NCBI RefSeq assembly: GCF_000001735.4 | Contig: NC_003071.7 | Span: forward strand, 13,137,151-13,201,150 | From: Arabidopsis thaliana | Lineage: Eukaryota; Streptophyta; Magnoliopsida; Brassicales; Brassicaceae | Reading direction: 5' to 3' | Length of the DNA stretch: 64,000 bases | Part shown: positions 10,624 to 22,799 of the stretch, piece by piece | How the letters are laid out: each line of letters starts with the position of its first letter | How positions within the stretch are numbered: position 1 is the stretch's first letter | The notes under the pieces: generated by a model | Seen by the model: the letters and a program-made list of their open reading frames with translations, nothing else | Told to the model about the DNA's origin: nothing | The model's database searches: none | Translations under genes and position numbers: made by a program

Positions 10624-12513
10624 ATGGAGATTCATCATCAACTCTTAGTCTCTCTCCTCTTCCTCCTCCTTCCCCTATGCTCCTCCCAAGAAAACACCAG
10701 AAGCTTGGCCATTGATGTCAATGGTCCAGTCGAAACTTCTCCTATCTCCGAGGTTCGTATGCTCTTCTTTCTCTCTCGCTTATCCTAATTAAAATCTAAT
10801 AATCTCAAACTCTTCATAATCTCATTGATATAGCTGATAAATCTTTACAATGAAGCTCCAGGCATTTCCTTTGTTTCTGATCTTATAACCTATTGAGTTT
10901 ATTTATCATCGCATGATTATAATGTATGTAAGTCATGTACATATTATTATTCCATGATGCTTAAAGGTTATAGTTTTTTTTTCCTACTCTCTGTATAAAA
11001 TGCCTGCGTGTTAATAACTTTAATCAAAAACTCTGAATATATATTGGTATGAAGCTCTTATTTTTATTTTTCTTGAACAGAAACTAAATCCAAAGCTTGT
11101 GTACGAAATCAAAGTGCATGGCTTTATGCTTTGGGCAGCGATGGGTGTTTTGATGCCAATTGGTATAATCTCCATCAGATTAATGTCTATCAAAGACCAA
11201 CCTATAATCACTCTTCGACGACTCTTCTTTCTTCATGTCACTTCTCAGGCATGTTTCATTTTTCTTGGCTCTCTTATTTAAATTATATATATCAAATATA
11301 TATTACAATTCAACAAACTAAATCATAAGTATGTTGAAAGTATTGTATAAGTTGAAAATGAAATTTAATGGTCGGTGCGAGAAGATAGGTGGATGGAGAG
11401 TAAAGCAAAGATGCTTCTCTCTTCATCTAAACAATAAAGATTGCATCCAATTAACAACTTTTTCGTGATTTTTAATTAGTACTCCATTAGTAATTAGTAG
11501 GGCCTTTTAGGTTATTCTAGATTGTTAATCACATTGATAATCATGGAAACTTGAAGGCCAAGCTAAAGCATCTATCTTCTTCCTCTTTATTTTTAGCTTT
11601 AACGACTTTCTGACTTTCTCTTTCTCTCATTCTGATACTTAACTAAGAAACCTCACCTACTAGCTAGTCAATTTTGTTACAAAACAATATTTGATAATTA
11701 AACAGCAGCAAGTACTTTTAACTATTGTTATCTATCAACAAGCGGCTCATAGTTTACTTGGAATATTAAGTGAGCAATTAACAATGTGATTAATTTATGA
11801 AGCAGATGGTTGCAGTGATACTTGTGACAATAGGGGCAGTAATGTCAGTAATAAACTTCAACAATTCCTTCAGTAATCATCACCAACAGCTTGGAATTGG
11901 ACTTTACGTCATTGTATGGTTCCAAGCTCTTCTTGGCTTCCTCCGACCTCCAAGGTACTTCTGTTTCTTTTCTCTTCAATAAAATAAGCTGTTACACCGA
12001 TAATTCTTTGTGACAAAATTAAGCTAGCTTAAGATTAATAACACTCATTATTTTGTTCTTGAATATTTCTAAGAAAAATCTTGAATGCAAATTAGTTAGA
12101 CTTAATCAAATGTTATGATGACGAGAACTACGAAATGCGTCTAGTACTTTATATTCAATCTTTAATTGATTTACTCGCATTGCAGAGAAGAAAAAGCTAG
12201 AAGGAAGTGGTTTGTAGGACATTGGATATTAGGAACATCAATTGCTATTCTTGGGATAATAAACATATACACAGGTTTACACGCTTACGCCAAAAAGACA
12301 TCAAAAAGTGCTAATCTTTGGACCATACTCTTCACTGCACAACTCTCTTGTATTGCCTTGGTCTATCTTTTTCAAGATAAATGGTCTTATATCCAAAGCC
12401 AAGCTACCTTTAACAGAAATCAATCCGTTGATCATAACAGCAACATCTCAACCGCAGAGACTGGCCATGGATACGAGGTCGAAGAGAGTAAACCGGAGTT
12501 AGAGAAATGCTAA
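10624..12513 (+). CDS. Cytochrome b561/ferric reductase-like transmembrane protein
   Basis: Four exons: 10624-10752, 11081-11248, 11806-11954 and 12186-12513 (774 nt, 257 aa). The ATG at 10624 gives a clean signal peptide (MEIHHQLLVSLLFLLLPLCSS). A b561 core of about five hydrophobic segments follows. Candidate haem-ligand histidines sit at conserved places: KVHGFMLWAAMG, FFLHVTSQ, NHHQQLGIGLYV and FVGHWILGTS. There is no DOMON domain, so this is the short b561-only form. Such proteins move electrons across a membrane, often from ascorbate. The hydrophilic tail ends ...ESKPELEKC. Intron 2 (11249-11805) starts with GC, not GT. Only the GC site keeps the TSQ-MVAV join in frame (see findings). 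Matches my memory of At2g30890. Confidence 0.88.
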
Positions 12514-13231
12514 AAGCGCCAAGCTAAGAAGCTATTAGTAATTTGGTCTTACTTTGAGAGATTGTTTTCTAGGAGACAAAAAGAGTTTCAAAGGTATTTG
12601 AATTGATTTGTAGTGGTAATGATTTGACTAACTTTCGAGTTTCTTTCTTCTTTTGTTATTTTCAAGTGTAACATGCTCATAGTCATAGGCAGTGATTAAG
12701 TCGTAACCTAAATTTTAGCTACATGTGTATCAAGAATGAGAAGAAATGTCCCAAATTTTCCGAGGAATTGACGAAGGAACACTACCTATTTTCATGCTGT
12801 CTCTGACGTATGAGTGTCTTGAGGATTAGGTTTGGCCGTTTGAGCATTCAGCATTCTAATCAAGTTAAAGTAATAGATAAAAAAACAAAAAACAAATCAA
12901 ACCATATGTTACACATTAACAATAATGATATTTTAAACCAACCGCGTAGAAATTAATTTAGGATAAGATAATATACAAAGATATAAACTTCCATATATTA
13001 GTATTGAAAAAACTTCCACACATAATAAGATCTCTAGATCTCTAGACCAAAACTGACTCCAACGTAAAATGGAAACTTATCTCTTTCCTCATTAATAAAG
13101 ATTCCAACATTCATTTTACCTATTAAGACAGAAAGAAAATATCTCTAATTTAAGAAACAAATCTACATGTATTTTCTTAAACCAGAGCCAATAGACATAT
13201 ATATCACACAAACACATCATATATATGCCGA
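12514..13231. other. intergenic region between b561-like gene and TBL43
   Basis: This stretch contains the b561-gene 3' untranslated region followed by an AT-rich TBL43 promoter. No ORF or RNA gene is supported. Confidence 0.5.
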
Positions 13232-13239
13232 TATATAAA
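13232..13239 (+). promoter_or_regulatory. TATA box of TBL43
   Basis: TATATAAA lies about 100 bp upstream of the TBL43 start and is followed by an A/C-rich leader. Confidence 0.65.
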
Positions 13240-13330
13240 AACCAAAGGCACACAAGAAAATAAAATTAAATCACACAATTCTTCTTCTTCACCAAACCAC
13301 AAACGTTGACAACTTGTGTGAGTTTTTGCA

Positions 13331-15267
13331 ATGATGAGAGGTGCTGCTCCCACCGGAGTAGTATCGGTCATGGTTTTAATGATACTTGTGTTGTTAAAAC
13401 AAATAGAGAGTGCTAGTGCGAATGGTTCATCATTAGGGCTACCACCTAGAAAGTTTTGTAATATTTATCAAGGAAGTTGGGTCTATGACAAATCTTACCC
13501 TCTCTATGATTCCAAGAATTGCCCTTTCATCGAGAGACAGTTTAACTGCAAGTCCAATGGTCGCCCTGACAGCGAGTACCTCAAGTATCGATGGCAACCT
13601 TCCGGTTGCAATCTCCCCAGGTGATTCCATCTTTTCTTTATGGTATTTATAACGTTTTTCGATATGTAGATCTAGTGCGTTTTAACTTTTAAGGCATGTA
13701 ACTAGTCATAGGTGAATTGCTATGAGTACCACTATACTTCAGGACGACTTGGGCATCAACTAGCATTGTATCGGAAAATTTCATTTTCAAAAACGTCTTT
13801 AGTATTTCTTGAGGGGGATTAATAGGTTTTTAATTAGGATTTATTATTGGATTCAAATCCCCTTTTATGTCGCATATAAGTTCATATGTAACTATGTAAG
13901 AATGTTATAGAATTTAGTAACCGAAGCAGCTGGTACATAAATCCATAACTATCATTTATTGGAATAAAACTGTTACAAAGACAATAAGTCACAAAATGTT
14001 ACAAATTAACGGAAGTACCCAACCATTTTGTGGTAAATTATTAAACGTGAATATTTTCTCCTATGAATGATATAGAAGTGTTAAATTGATTAATGATGAA
14101 TGGTGCAGATTCAACGGCTTAGATTTTCTGGGAAGGATAATGAAAGGGAAGAAACTGATGTTCGTAGGAGATTCACTGAGTCTAAACCAATGGCAATCTC
14201 TCACGTGTTTGCTCCACAACGCCGCACCAAAAGCCAATTCCACATCCACACGTTCCCCTTCTGGCCTCTCCGTCTTCTCATTCCCCGTAACGTTTTCTAA
14301 CTTTATCAAACTCGTTCCGGTATTGATCCGGTTTAATAATTCTGGTTCGGTTCGTATTTAAATGCATGCAATGCAGGCTTACAATTCTTCGATTATGTTT
14401 TCAAGAAACGCGTTTCTTGTGGATATAGTCGGAGCCCCACCGAAGCGAGTGATGAAGCTTGACTCAATCTCGAGTGGTTCGTTGTGGAAAACCGCAGACG
14501 TTTTGGTCTTCAACTCTTGGCATTGGTGGCTTCACACAGACCGAAAACAACCGTAAAATCATCTTTATGTCGTCAAACATATTTTGCTATGGACTATGGA
14601 CTTATTAGTATCTAACTAATGTAATCATTTGGGGTTGCAGATGGGACGCAATTATGTCCGGGAATGTAACGGTTAAAGACATGGACCGGTTAGTGGCATA
14701 TGAGAAAGCAATGATGACTTGGGCTAAGTGGATTGATCAAAATATTGATCCTTCCAAAACCAAAGTCTTCTTCCAAGGTATTTCTCCGGACCATGGCCGG
14801 TAAGTTCTACCTCTATATAACTTCTTTTTTATTCGATACATACATTAAATCAACGATAAAAACTTAACACGATTGATATATGTTGGATTAGTCTATAAGT
14901 TTTCGTTAGAACCAAATAATTTCATGTTGATATTGTTAACAATAATGGTACATAATGTTACAGGGCAAGGGAATGGTCGAAACAAGGTGGCAAAGGCAGT
15001 TGCATAGGAGAAACAAAGCCGATTATGGGATCGAGTTACCTGGCTGGGCCGCACGCAGCCGAGATGGTGGTGGCGAAAGTGATAAAGACGATGAAGAATC
15101 AGGCGCGGTTAATGGATGTGACATTGATGTCTCAGCTAAGGAAAGATGGACATCCTTCAGTATACGGTTTTGGCGGTCACAGAATGGCGGATTGTAGCCA
15201 TTGGTGTCTCTCTGGAGTCCCGGATAGCTGGAACCAGCTCTTGTATTCTGAGCTGTTTCATTCTTAA
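13331..15267 (+). CDS. TBL43: Trichome birefringence-like protein TBL43 (putative polysaccharide O-acetyltransferase)
   Basis: Five exons: 13331-13620, 14109-14286, 14377-14552, 14641-14799 and 14964-15267 (1107 nt, 368 aa; 367 if the second Met is used). An N-terminal hydrophobic segment ([15 protein letters not shown]) acts as signal anchor for the Golgi. The PMR5N/TBL region has its paired Cys ([32 protein letters not shown]). The catalytic GDS lies at about residues 117-119 ([14 protein letters not shown]), and the C-terminal DxxH is in [21 protein letters not shown] and DxxH supply the Ser-His-Asp triad that moves acetyl groups onto wall xylan, mannan or pectin; the substrate of this member cannot be read from sequence. 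All catalytic residues are present, so it looks active. Confidence 0.93.
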
Positions 15268-16296
15268 AATTTTGATGGTTTTGACACAAAACTAAATTCA
15301 TTATATGATTTATACATTTATTTATGACCTAACCATGTTTGTGTTGTTTTACACATTTATTTTATGTCATAAACATGTTTATTTAGAATTTCAAATTCAT
15401 TTGTCAACCAAAATGTTTAAATGAGAACAAGATTCTTTGACTGGTCGAACAATTTATAAGAGAAGAATTTGCAAGAATATAACCTTATGATCTCGTTATA
15501 ATTGAATGGACTAAATATGTGTCCTGAATCTCTAAGTGAGAGATTAGAGGAAGACCAAAACTAGAAGTAAACCTTATTCCACGAGAGGGGATAACTAGCG
15601 TAGCTTATATAATAACTTTGTACAATGATTTGGGGTTAAGTTATTTTTGGATTATGCTAAATCAAAATCTAATATAGTGGTGCAAGCCCCTTGACTTGGG
15701 TCAATGATTCAAAAGCTTATACAAAAAAAAAAACGAAAAAACTAATAGTAAAACATTACTTTAGAAAAAAGTTACTAATCAATATTTTTTTAAAAATTTC
15801 AGATTACTTTATAAGTTACTCTATACTCATAGACTCATAGTGAGATATAGTTCTATTTTTACATGGATGAATTGGATCGAATCCATTTATCTACATTAAT
15901 GTATTTAACTAATGCAGAACTTAAGCCTTTTATCGGAAAAAACAAAAACAAAACTAATGCAGATTACAGAACTATAGATTTAAAAATAAAAATAATTCGA
16001 TTTTTTCCTTATTATTATGCTGGTTTGCCCAAAAATAAAGGTCCAAGTAAAACTGAAATTGATCTGGTCATAAAAATTGGGGCTTTAGTAAAAAAAAAAA
16101 AAAAAAAAAAAACATCTGTCTCTTTCACTTCACGTTTGCGACTGTGTCGTCGTCCACCTCCGGATCTCATCGGCGTTTCATCATAATTATCTGTCCATCT
16201 ATTCACCGTACGACTCCGTTTTAGGAATCTGTGGATGTCAATTTGAGAGAAAAGACTGTCTTCATTACAACACATTTGGGACAACAAGGATCACTC
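15268..16296. other. intergenic region between TBL43 and ARPC1A
   Basis: AT-rich DNA with a run of 23 A at 16090-16112. The following 180 bp probably form the ARPC1A promoter and leader. The 107-residue open frame at 15863 crosses the A-run (poly-Lys) and is not a credible gene. Confidence 0.5.
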
Positions 16297-19200
16297 ATGG
16301 CAGTGGTGGATGTTCATCGTTTCGCTGAGTCAATCACTTGCCATGCTTGGAGTCCTGATCTCTCCAGTATGTTTCTAACACCTCTCTGATTTTGTGATTC
16401 TCTTCTTTCTCTCTTCCGTCGTTTTTTCCGTTTTAGAATTATAAATGAGGAGGATCTATCTATAGTTAGTTTGGCTGGGAAGATAGATAGATGATACAAC
16501 TAAATTGACTTGTGTTATTCTTATACATCTTGGTAATCAAATTTCTTCGAGTCAATGTTTTATATGTCTGTTTGTCGGTGTCTCTTGTTAGGAACACTTG
16601 GTATCTAGTATTGTACATTAGTAGATGCGCTTTTCTAAACAGATGAACCAAATCTATTGTTACAAATGATTTAACGTCTGTACTAAAGCCTGTAACCATT
16701 TATGTGCTTTGACATTTGTTTCGTTTTTCTTGGTAGTGGTTGCTCTCTGTCCTAACAACACTGAAGTTCATATCTATAAATCATTGTCTCAAGACCACTG
16801 GGAGAGGTTACATGTCCTCCAAAAGGTGAAACCTTTCTCTCTCCCTCTCTTTCTGTAACTTTTGAACTTGCATTCCTTTTGCTTTCTCTTCTTGGGAATT
16901 CCTTACTTTCGTATATTTATGTATTCTCATTTCACTGATCACTTGTCGCTGATAAGTGTTGTATAGACAGCTTGAATCTCCCTTACAACAACTTCATGAT
17001 TATTGTTCGTCTTGTTGCAGCATGACCAAATTGTTTCTGGAATAGATTGGAGCTCAAAGTCCAACAAAATCGTCACTGTTTCTCATGACAGGAACTCGTA
17101 AGTTGCTACCTTTGATATACTTTGAGAAACTCCAAACCTGTTAATCTTAGTCCTTCACTTTTTTTCGTTCGTTGAACTGAGTTTAGAATGCTTCTTGAAG
17201 GTACGTCTGGAGCCTGGAAGGAGCTGAATGGGTACCAACTCTCGTTATTCTTAGACTAAATCGTGCTGCACTTTGTGTCCAATGGAGCCCCAAAGGTAAA
17301 TGTTTAATTTTTCTGGTTCTTAAGCTTAATTTCCGTAATATGTAGTGTAATTTTCCTATAATTTCTACAGCTTCTAATCTATGTTCTCATCTTTTTGCTC
17401 AATACCCATAGAGAACAAGTTTGCTGTTGGAAGTGGTGCTAAAACTGTTTGTATTTGCTATTATGAGCAAGAGAATAACTGGTATTTTCTTCTTCTGCTC
17501 CTAATTCTCATTATTAGTCCTTGATTTTTTCTTTGGCAAGTTTCCTGACTTCTTTGCTACGAATGGTGTTGTTGGTCTATGTAATGATATTATTTTGTCT
17601 TATGTACTGGCATGATATTAGCACCAATCATATTTTTTATTATCTTGGCATGCATAACTGTGTATTGTTTAGAGATTTTAGAAAGATACTTTCATGTAAA
17701 CTTTTAGTATCTGACATTGCTTGGCTTTACTGTTTTCAGGTGGGTCAGTAAGCTAATCCGGAAAAGGCACGAATCTTCAGTCACATCTGTTGCTTGGCAT
17801 CCTAATAATGTACGTGCAATCAACAGAACCTCTTGTAGTTCATGTAGTTAAAATAATAAGCAGGCTCTCTGTAAAAGCATTCTCTACCAAAAATATTCTA
17901 TAAGTTGGCCACCAGATTGAGTATAGAGTACATGATCCCTAAAAATAGAATATCAATCTCCACAAACTAGTTAATCTTCTAAATCATTTTTTCTCGTATG
18001 CTTTTTTATGTTGCTGTGCTCTCTGATTGTCTGTTATGCATTAGGTTCTTCTGGCAACGACATCAACAGATGGAAAATGTCGGGTATTTTCAACATTTAT
18101 CAAAGGAGTTGACACAAAGTATGCTCATTACTTGAACGTCTACTTTTAAAACATTTTTTCAAACATGAGGCCGTTTCTTATTTGTCTTTCAATGGGCTGA
18201 TACAGGGATTCAAAAGCAGGCTCACCAGCGGAAACGAAATTTGGGGAGGTTTGACTCGTTTGGCTGGCTTTCCTTCTTTTAGTAAATAGTATACCACTTC
18301 TGCCATATATATGTTCCCTCTACTCACTCTCTTATCTAATGTTAGGGAGCTTTTTTTCTGTTGAAACAGCAAATTCTTCAGCTTGATCTCTCATATTCTT
18401 GGGCATTTGGTGTTAAATGGTCTCCAAGTGGAAACACCTTAGCTTATGTAGGTCAGAATATCCTTAAAACTTAAGATGTTTGTCCATTGAGCTCTACTGG
18501 AATTATAAAAATGGAACTTCACCTTGGTTGCATAATTTTTACTACACTCCGTCTCACTTCCCTTGTTCATGCAATCTTGTTTATAGGTCATAGCTCCATG
18601 ATTTACTTTGTTGATGATGTTGGTCCTTCTCCTTTAGCCCAAAGCGTTGCATTTCGAGATTTGCCTCTTCGTGATGTGGGTCAGCATCCACTCTTTTTTT
18701 TCTTTTGAGAAAGTGTTCTCATGTGTTATATCCTGAATTGATATATTATCGGGAACTTGCTATCTTCAGGTCCTGTTTATTTCTGAGAAAATGGTGATAG
18801 GCGTGGGATATGACAGCAACCCGATGGTATTTGCCTCAGATGATACTGGAATATGGTGTGTAACTCTTAGTTTTCTCTTTCTTAGCTATTTCCAGACAAT
18901 CAAATACTTCAATTCATTAATTCTCCTTAGCTCTCAGGCCGGATAGTTATTTCTGAAATCATCCACACACCGATGATTGCCTTGTTTACAAGTTTTTGTT
19001 TATGGTCTGCAGGAGCTTTATCAGATACATCGGAGAGAAGAAAGCAGCATCTTCAAATTCCAGTTACAGTTCGCAGGTACATACCATGTTTTCTTTCTTG
19101 AATAAAATATGAGTGAACTTAGCTTATTCCTGAAGTGTTCCTCTAAGATAGTAGTAATCTTTCGGGTTAGTGTAGTTGCTCCTTTTTTCTCCTTGGGTTT

Positions 19201-19719
19201 ACTACTTTGAACTTTCCACTTGCATTATTTGTACTGTTTTGTCTAATCCTTTTTTTCATTATGTTATCTTTTCAGTTTTCTGAAGCATTTGGAAAATTCT
19301 ACGGCAGTCAATCAAAGTCCACAACAGCCAACGATGCTTCTGAATCACGTGGAGGTGTTCATGATAACTGCATAAAGTAATTATTTCTTAAGCTAACTTT
19401 TCTTTTACCAAATCATTTGCCAGAAACCTGCCTCATTAACTCTTTTACTTCGATTGTCTATTAAGAACCTGACATGGAAGGTTACCTGAAAATTGCAGTT
19501 CCATTGTGTCTCTGAGCAAAGCAGGGAGTCCTAAAGTAATGCGATTCAGCACTTCAGGTCAGTCACTAATACAAAATGGAATTAGCCGATTCAGTTCTCA
19601 AAAAACAAACCAGCAGTTTCATTTACTCGCATAACGGTTTGTTATTTATAGGATTGGATGGCAAAGTTGCCATATGGGATCTGGAGAACATGGAACAAGA
19701 ACTTGGCAATCAGTTTTAA
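16297..19719 (+). CDS. ARPC1A: ARP2/3 complex subunit ARPC1 (WD40)
   Basis: Fifteen exons starting at 16297, 16737, 17021, 17201, 17412, 17740, 18045, 18206, 18370, 18587, 18770, 19013, 19276, 19499 and 19652 total 1137 nt, 378 aa, the usual ARPC1 length. The protein begins [20 protein letters not shown]. It shows WD-type repeats: [63 protein letters not shown], and finally [21 protein letters not shown]. The seven-blade propeller binds ARPC4/5 and the mother actin filament. The complex nucleates branched actin and affects trichome and pavement-cell shape. The insert between blades ([19 protein letters not shown]...) resembles the ARPC1 extension. It runs convergent to COQ3. A second Arabidopsis ARPC1 copy exists, so the 'A' assignment is recognition. 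Confidence 0.94.
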
Positions 19720-20258
19720 TAAACACACAAATAAAACAATTCTGGCTCACAAGCAAGGTTTTACTTAAGTTTAAACTACTTTTTCAATTTCGTAATTGTT
19801 TCACTTTGTAAACTGCCACAATAAAAGGCCTTATTTTCTTGGTTTGTGTAAGGGCAGGTATTAATAAGTTTCTTGGCTTCATGATTTGATTCATTTAGTT
19901 AGCATCTTGTAATACCTTTTATATATAGTAATATCAGCTTTGTGTCGAAAGGAGTCCATATTGAACCAAACACAACAATTTCGCAAAATTTTCAAGTTCT
20001 TGAGAAGAAGCAAAAAGCTTTGGTCCTCCGAACTATGCCATATTTACCACAAAACGAGATATCGACAAACATTAATCTTCTATCAGATGACAGAAGTGTG
20101 ATTCAGAAGACCAAATATTCTTTGAATGTTTCTCACTTATTGCAAAACAACTACTGTCCTCGTCCTAAGCAACTTCCAGAGTACCTAGTTTTTAAAGCAT
20201 GAACTAGAGTTGTAACTCAGAAGCAGATATGCAGAGAAACACGACTTGGAACGATTGA

Positions 20259-22674
20259 TTATATGTCTCCAAGATCCTTCCTTTTCGTCCCATAAGCAAT
20301 ATAGTTGACACTAATATCATCTGACAATAACCATCTTCCTGTTATTGGGTTGTACACAAATCCAGCTATCTCTTTCACCTGCAAATCCATAGTTTCCTAG
20401 TTATCACCTCCAGCAAAATCTATCATATGAACAAACATTCTTTTCGCCATATTACCACTTGCACACATCGAGGCATGCGTACTTTTGTATTGTTTCAGTC
20501 GGCTTAAGATTACTTATTGAAATTGACATAAGTGTTATTGAATGGGGAGGGATTAGCTTACATCGACTGAAGCACGTTGTAATATCATACTCATTTCTTC
20601 AGGAGTTACAAAACTTGACCACTGGTGTGTGCCTTTAGGAAGCTGCAAGGTGATTTATTATACAAACAACAAAATGAGTAACCAAGAACACATGAAGTAA
20701 AAATGATGTTTAAGTGTTAACAGAAGATAAATAAAGTGTGAAACTAAAGATTACCCAACGTAGAATGTACTCTGCTCCAACAATGGTTGATGCATATGCT
20801 CGCATAGTGCGATTGATTGTAGAAAGTACTGTAGCCCCGTTGGGGATAGTCAATGCTGACAACGACTTACAGAACTCTGCAGGGTTTGCTACATGCTCGA
20901 TGACCTTCATTATTAAAAATCAGAAAATTTGCCATATATATTAGAAGAGAGACATGGAATAGTATAAATATCAGGAAGTTTGACAAAGACGAAGGGACTT
21001 GCTGAAGTATAGATGGACCAGAAAAAGGTACCTCTAAAGAAAGAACAGCATCAAACTTCCTGCCTTCATCCGCTAGCTTTTCTGCACAAGAAAATTTTAG
21101 TTCATATTTATGCAAAGGAGAGGTAACAGACAATCAGCTTCTGTAGAAGAAGATTCCATGTCACTTTCATTGATCATCATCTACGATTAAAAAATAATAC
21201 CTGCTGTAGTACATAAGTATTCAATCGTTGAAGTCACTGGATCCATATCCTGCAGAGACATTTTATTGACATAAAAGAAAGAATAGAAGTCAGATAGAGA
21301 AGGGGTTTCATGAACTTTAGTCCTATGCCATAATGTGAAAACATGTTCATAACTGCTCAAGCATTCTGAAAGTTGCCAACCTTGACAGGACTGAAGTGTA
21401 CAGTTCAAATAAATAGGTATTCAAGAAAACTACTTCACCATATGGAGCACACAATTGCATGTAACATAACCATACAGCCACTGTATAAGTTATCTGAAAA
21501 ATTTAATGATATGCAATTAAAGTAAGAGACCTTACAGCGTGAAGACGAGCAATTTTGACATTCTTATCAACAGCATCAACTCCTGTGACAGTTGCTCCCA
21601 TCCGTGCTAGAGGCTTCAAAGAAAGAAAAAACAAGCTACCGCTCACCAAATATTCTTTATAACTAACAACAATGTCAACCCCAAGTGTAACCCTCAAACG
21701 CTCAACCAACAAGCCCAAAAGGAGAGATTACCAAACTCAAAACTATTACCAGTATTATCTACTTGTTAGCCCCTAGAGGCGCCTAGACTGGTCTCATAAA
21801 AGGTAGAATAAAAAGAATCATATGCCAACTAAGGTATGCAGGAACTCATGAAAAAATACCTCAGAAAGTAGTCCGCCACCGCAACCTATATCGATAAATT
21901 TCAGTCCTTCAAAAGGCTTAGCAGAACTCGGATCCTTACTGGAAAAGAAATATATTAATCCAACAGAGAAGGATAGAAGGAAACCAAAAGTATTCACAAG
22001 AAATGCACCTGAAGTGCCTGCATAAGGTCGAGCGGATGAAAGCCAACCGAGTTGGATTCATTTGATGCAACGGTTTAAAGGGTCCTTCAGAATGCCACCT
22101 TTATATAAGAACACAGAGCAGAGAAATCATGTGAAAACCCTCAACACTCAAGACTCTATATTTTAAGCATCCATGAATACATTCCAAGATTCAATTGCAT
22201 GAATAAAAACCAACTTCTCCAAACAACTATAAAAAGGATCAACCTCAATCCAAAAGATAACAAGCCAAGTATAATTTCAAAGCATCCAACTTTTGATCGT
22301 TTCCTAGACATGAAACTCCCTCTCCTTCAAATTAAAAGCCTGGTCTACCATGCATTATAGCTAAGTAACTATCACCAGAATTTTAAAGCGAAGGAGACGA
22401 ACCAGGTATCAGCAATGGCAGAGAATTTGGCAAGTTCATCTTCATTCAAAGATGTTGTTGACGATGTGCTTCGGCTTTTATTAGAAGCTTTGCCTTCAAG
22501 CGTTTGTATTTTCGGATGCGAAGAAGAAAAAGATGCAGCCGAAGCATCAGTGTCTGAAGTCGAGAATAGCCGCTGGTGAAGTAAACGCGACGGAGGTATT
22601 ATTGGTGAAGAAGATAATCGACGAGCAGAGAGAAGAAGTCTTTGCAGCTGATTCACCCGTACCGACGCCAACAT
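20259..22674 (-). CDS. COQ3: Mitochondrial ubiquinone-biosynthesis O-methyltransferase COQ3
   Basis: Nine exons on the minus strand: 22674-22403, 22098-22009, 21938-21860, 21613-21536, 21249-21201, 21081-21032, 20904-20755, 20642-20562 and 20378-20259 (969 nt, 322 aa). The Ser/Arg-rich N-terminus ([20 protein letters not shown]) is a mitochondrial presequence. The SAM-binding core is visible: motif [14 protein letters not shown], then [18 protein letters not shown], the acidic loop [13 protein letters not shown], and a UbiG-type [11 protein letters not shown] region ahead of motif I. COQ3 carries out both O-methylations of ubiquinone on the matrix face of the inner membrane. Its stop codon lies about 540 bp from the ARPC1A stop in tail-to-tail orientation, so the 3' ends may approach each other. 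Confidence 0.95.
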
Positions 22675-22799
22675 TTTCGAAAGAGAAAGCGATCACGAGT
22701 TTCGGAAACTGCGGTCGGAAGTTACTGACGTCGGATTCGTCGTCGGCGAAATTGAAGAAGACAAGTGAGTGAGGGCAAAAGTGGAATGACGAATTCTCG

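Noticed and set aside
19942-20202. 86-residue frame between ARPC1A and COQ3
   Set aside because: It starts on GTG within the convergent 3' region. It has no domain and no splice partners.
22533-22772. 79-residue plus-strand frame at the COQ3 start
   Set aside because: It is antisense to the COQ3 presequence exon and its leader, with no independent support.
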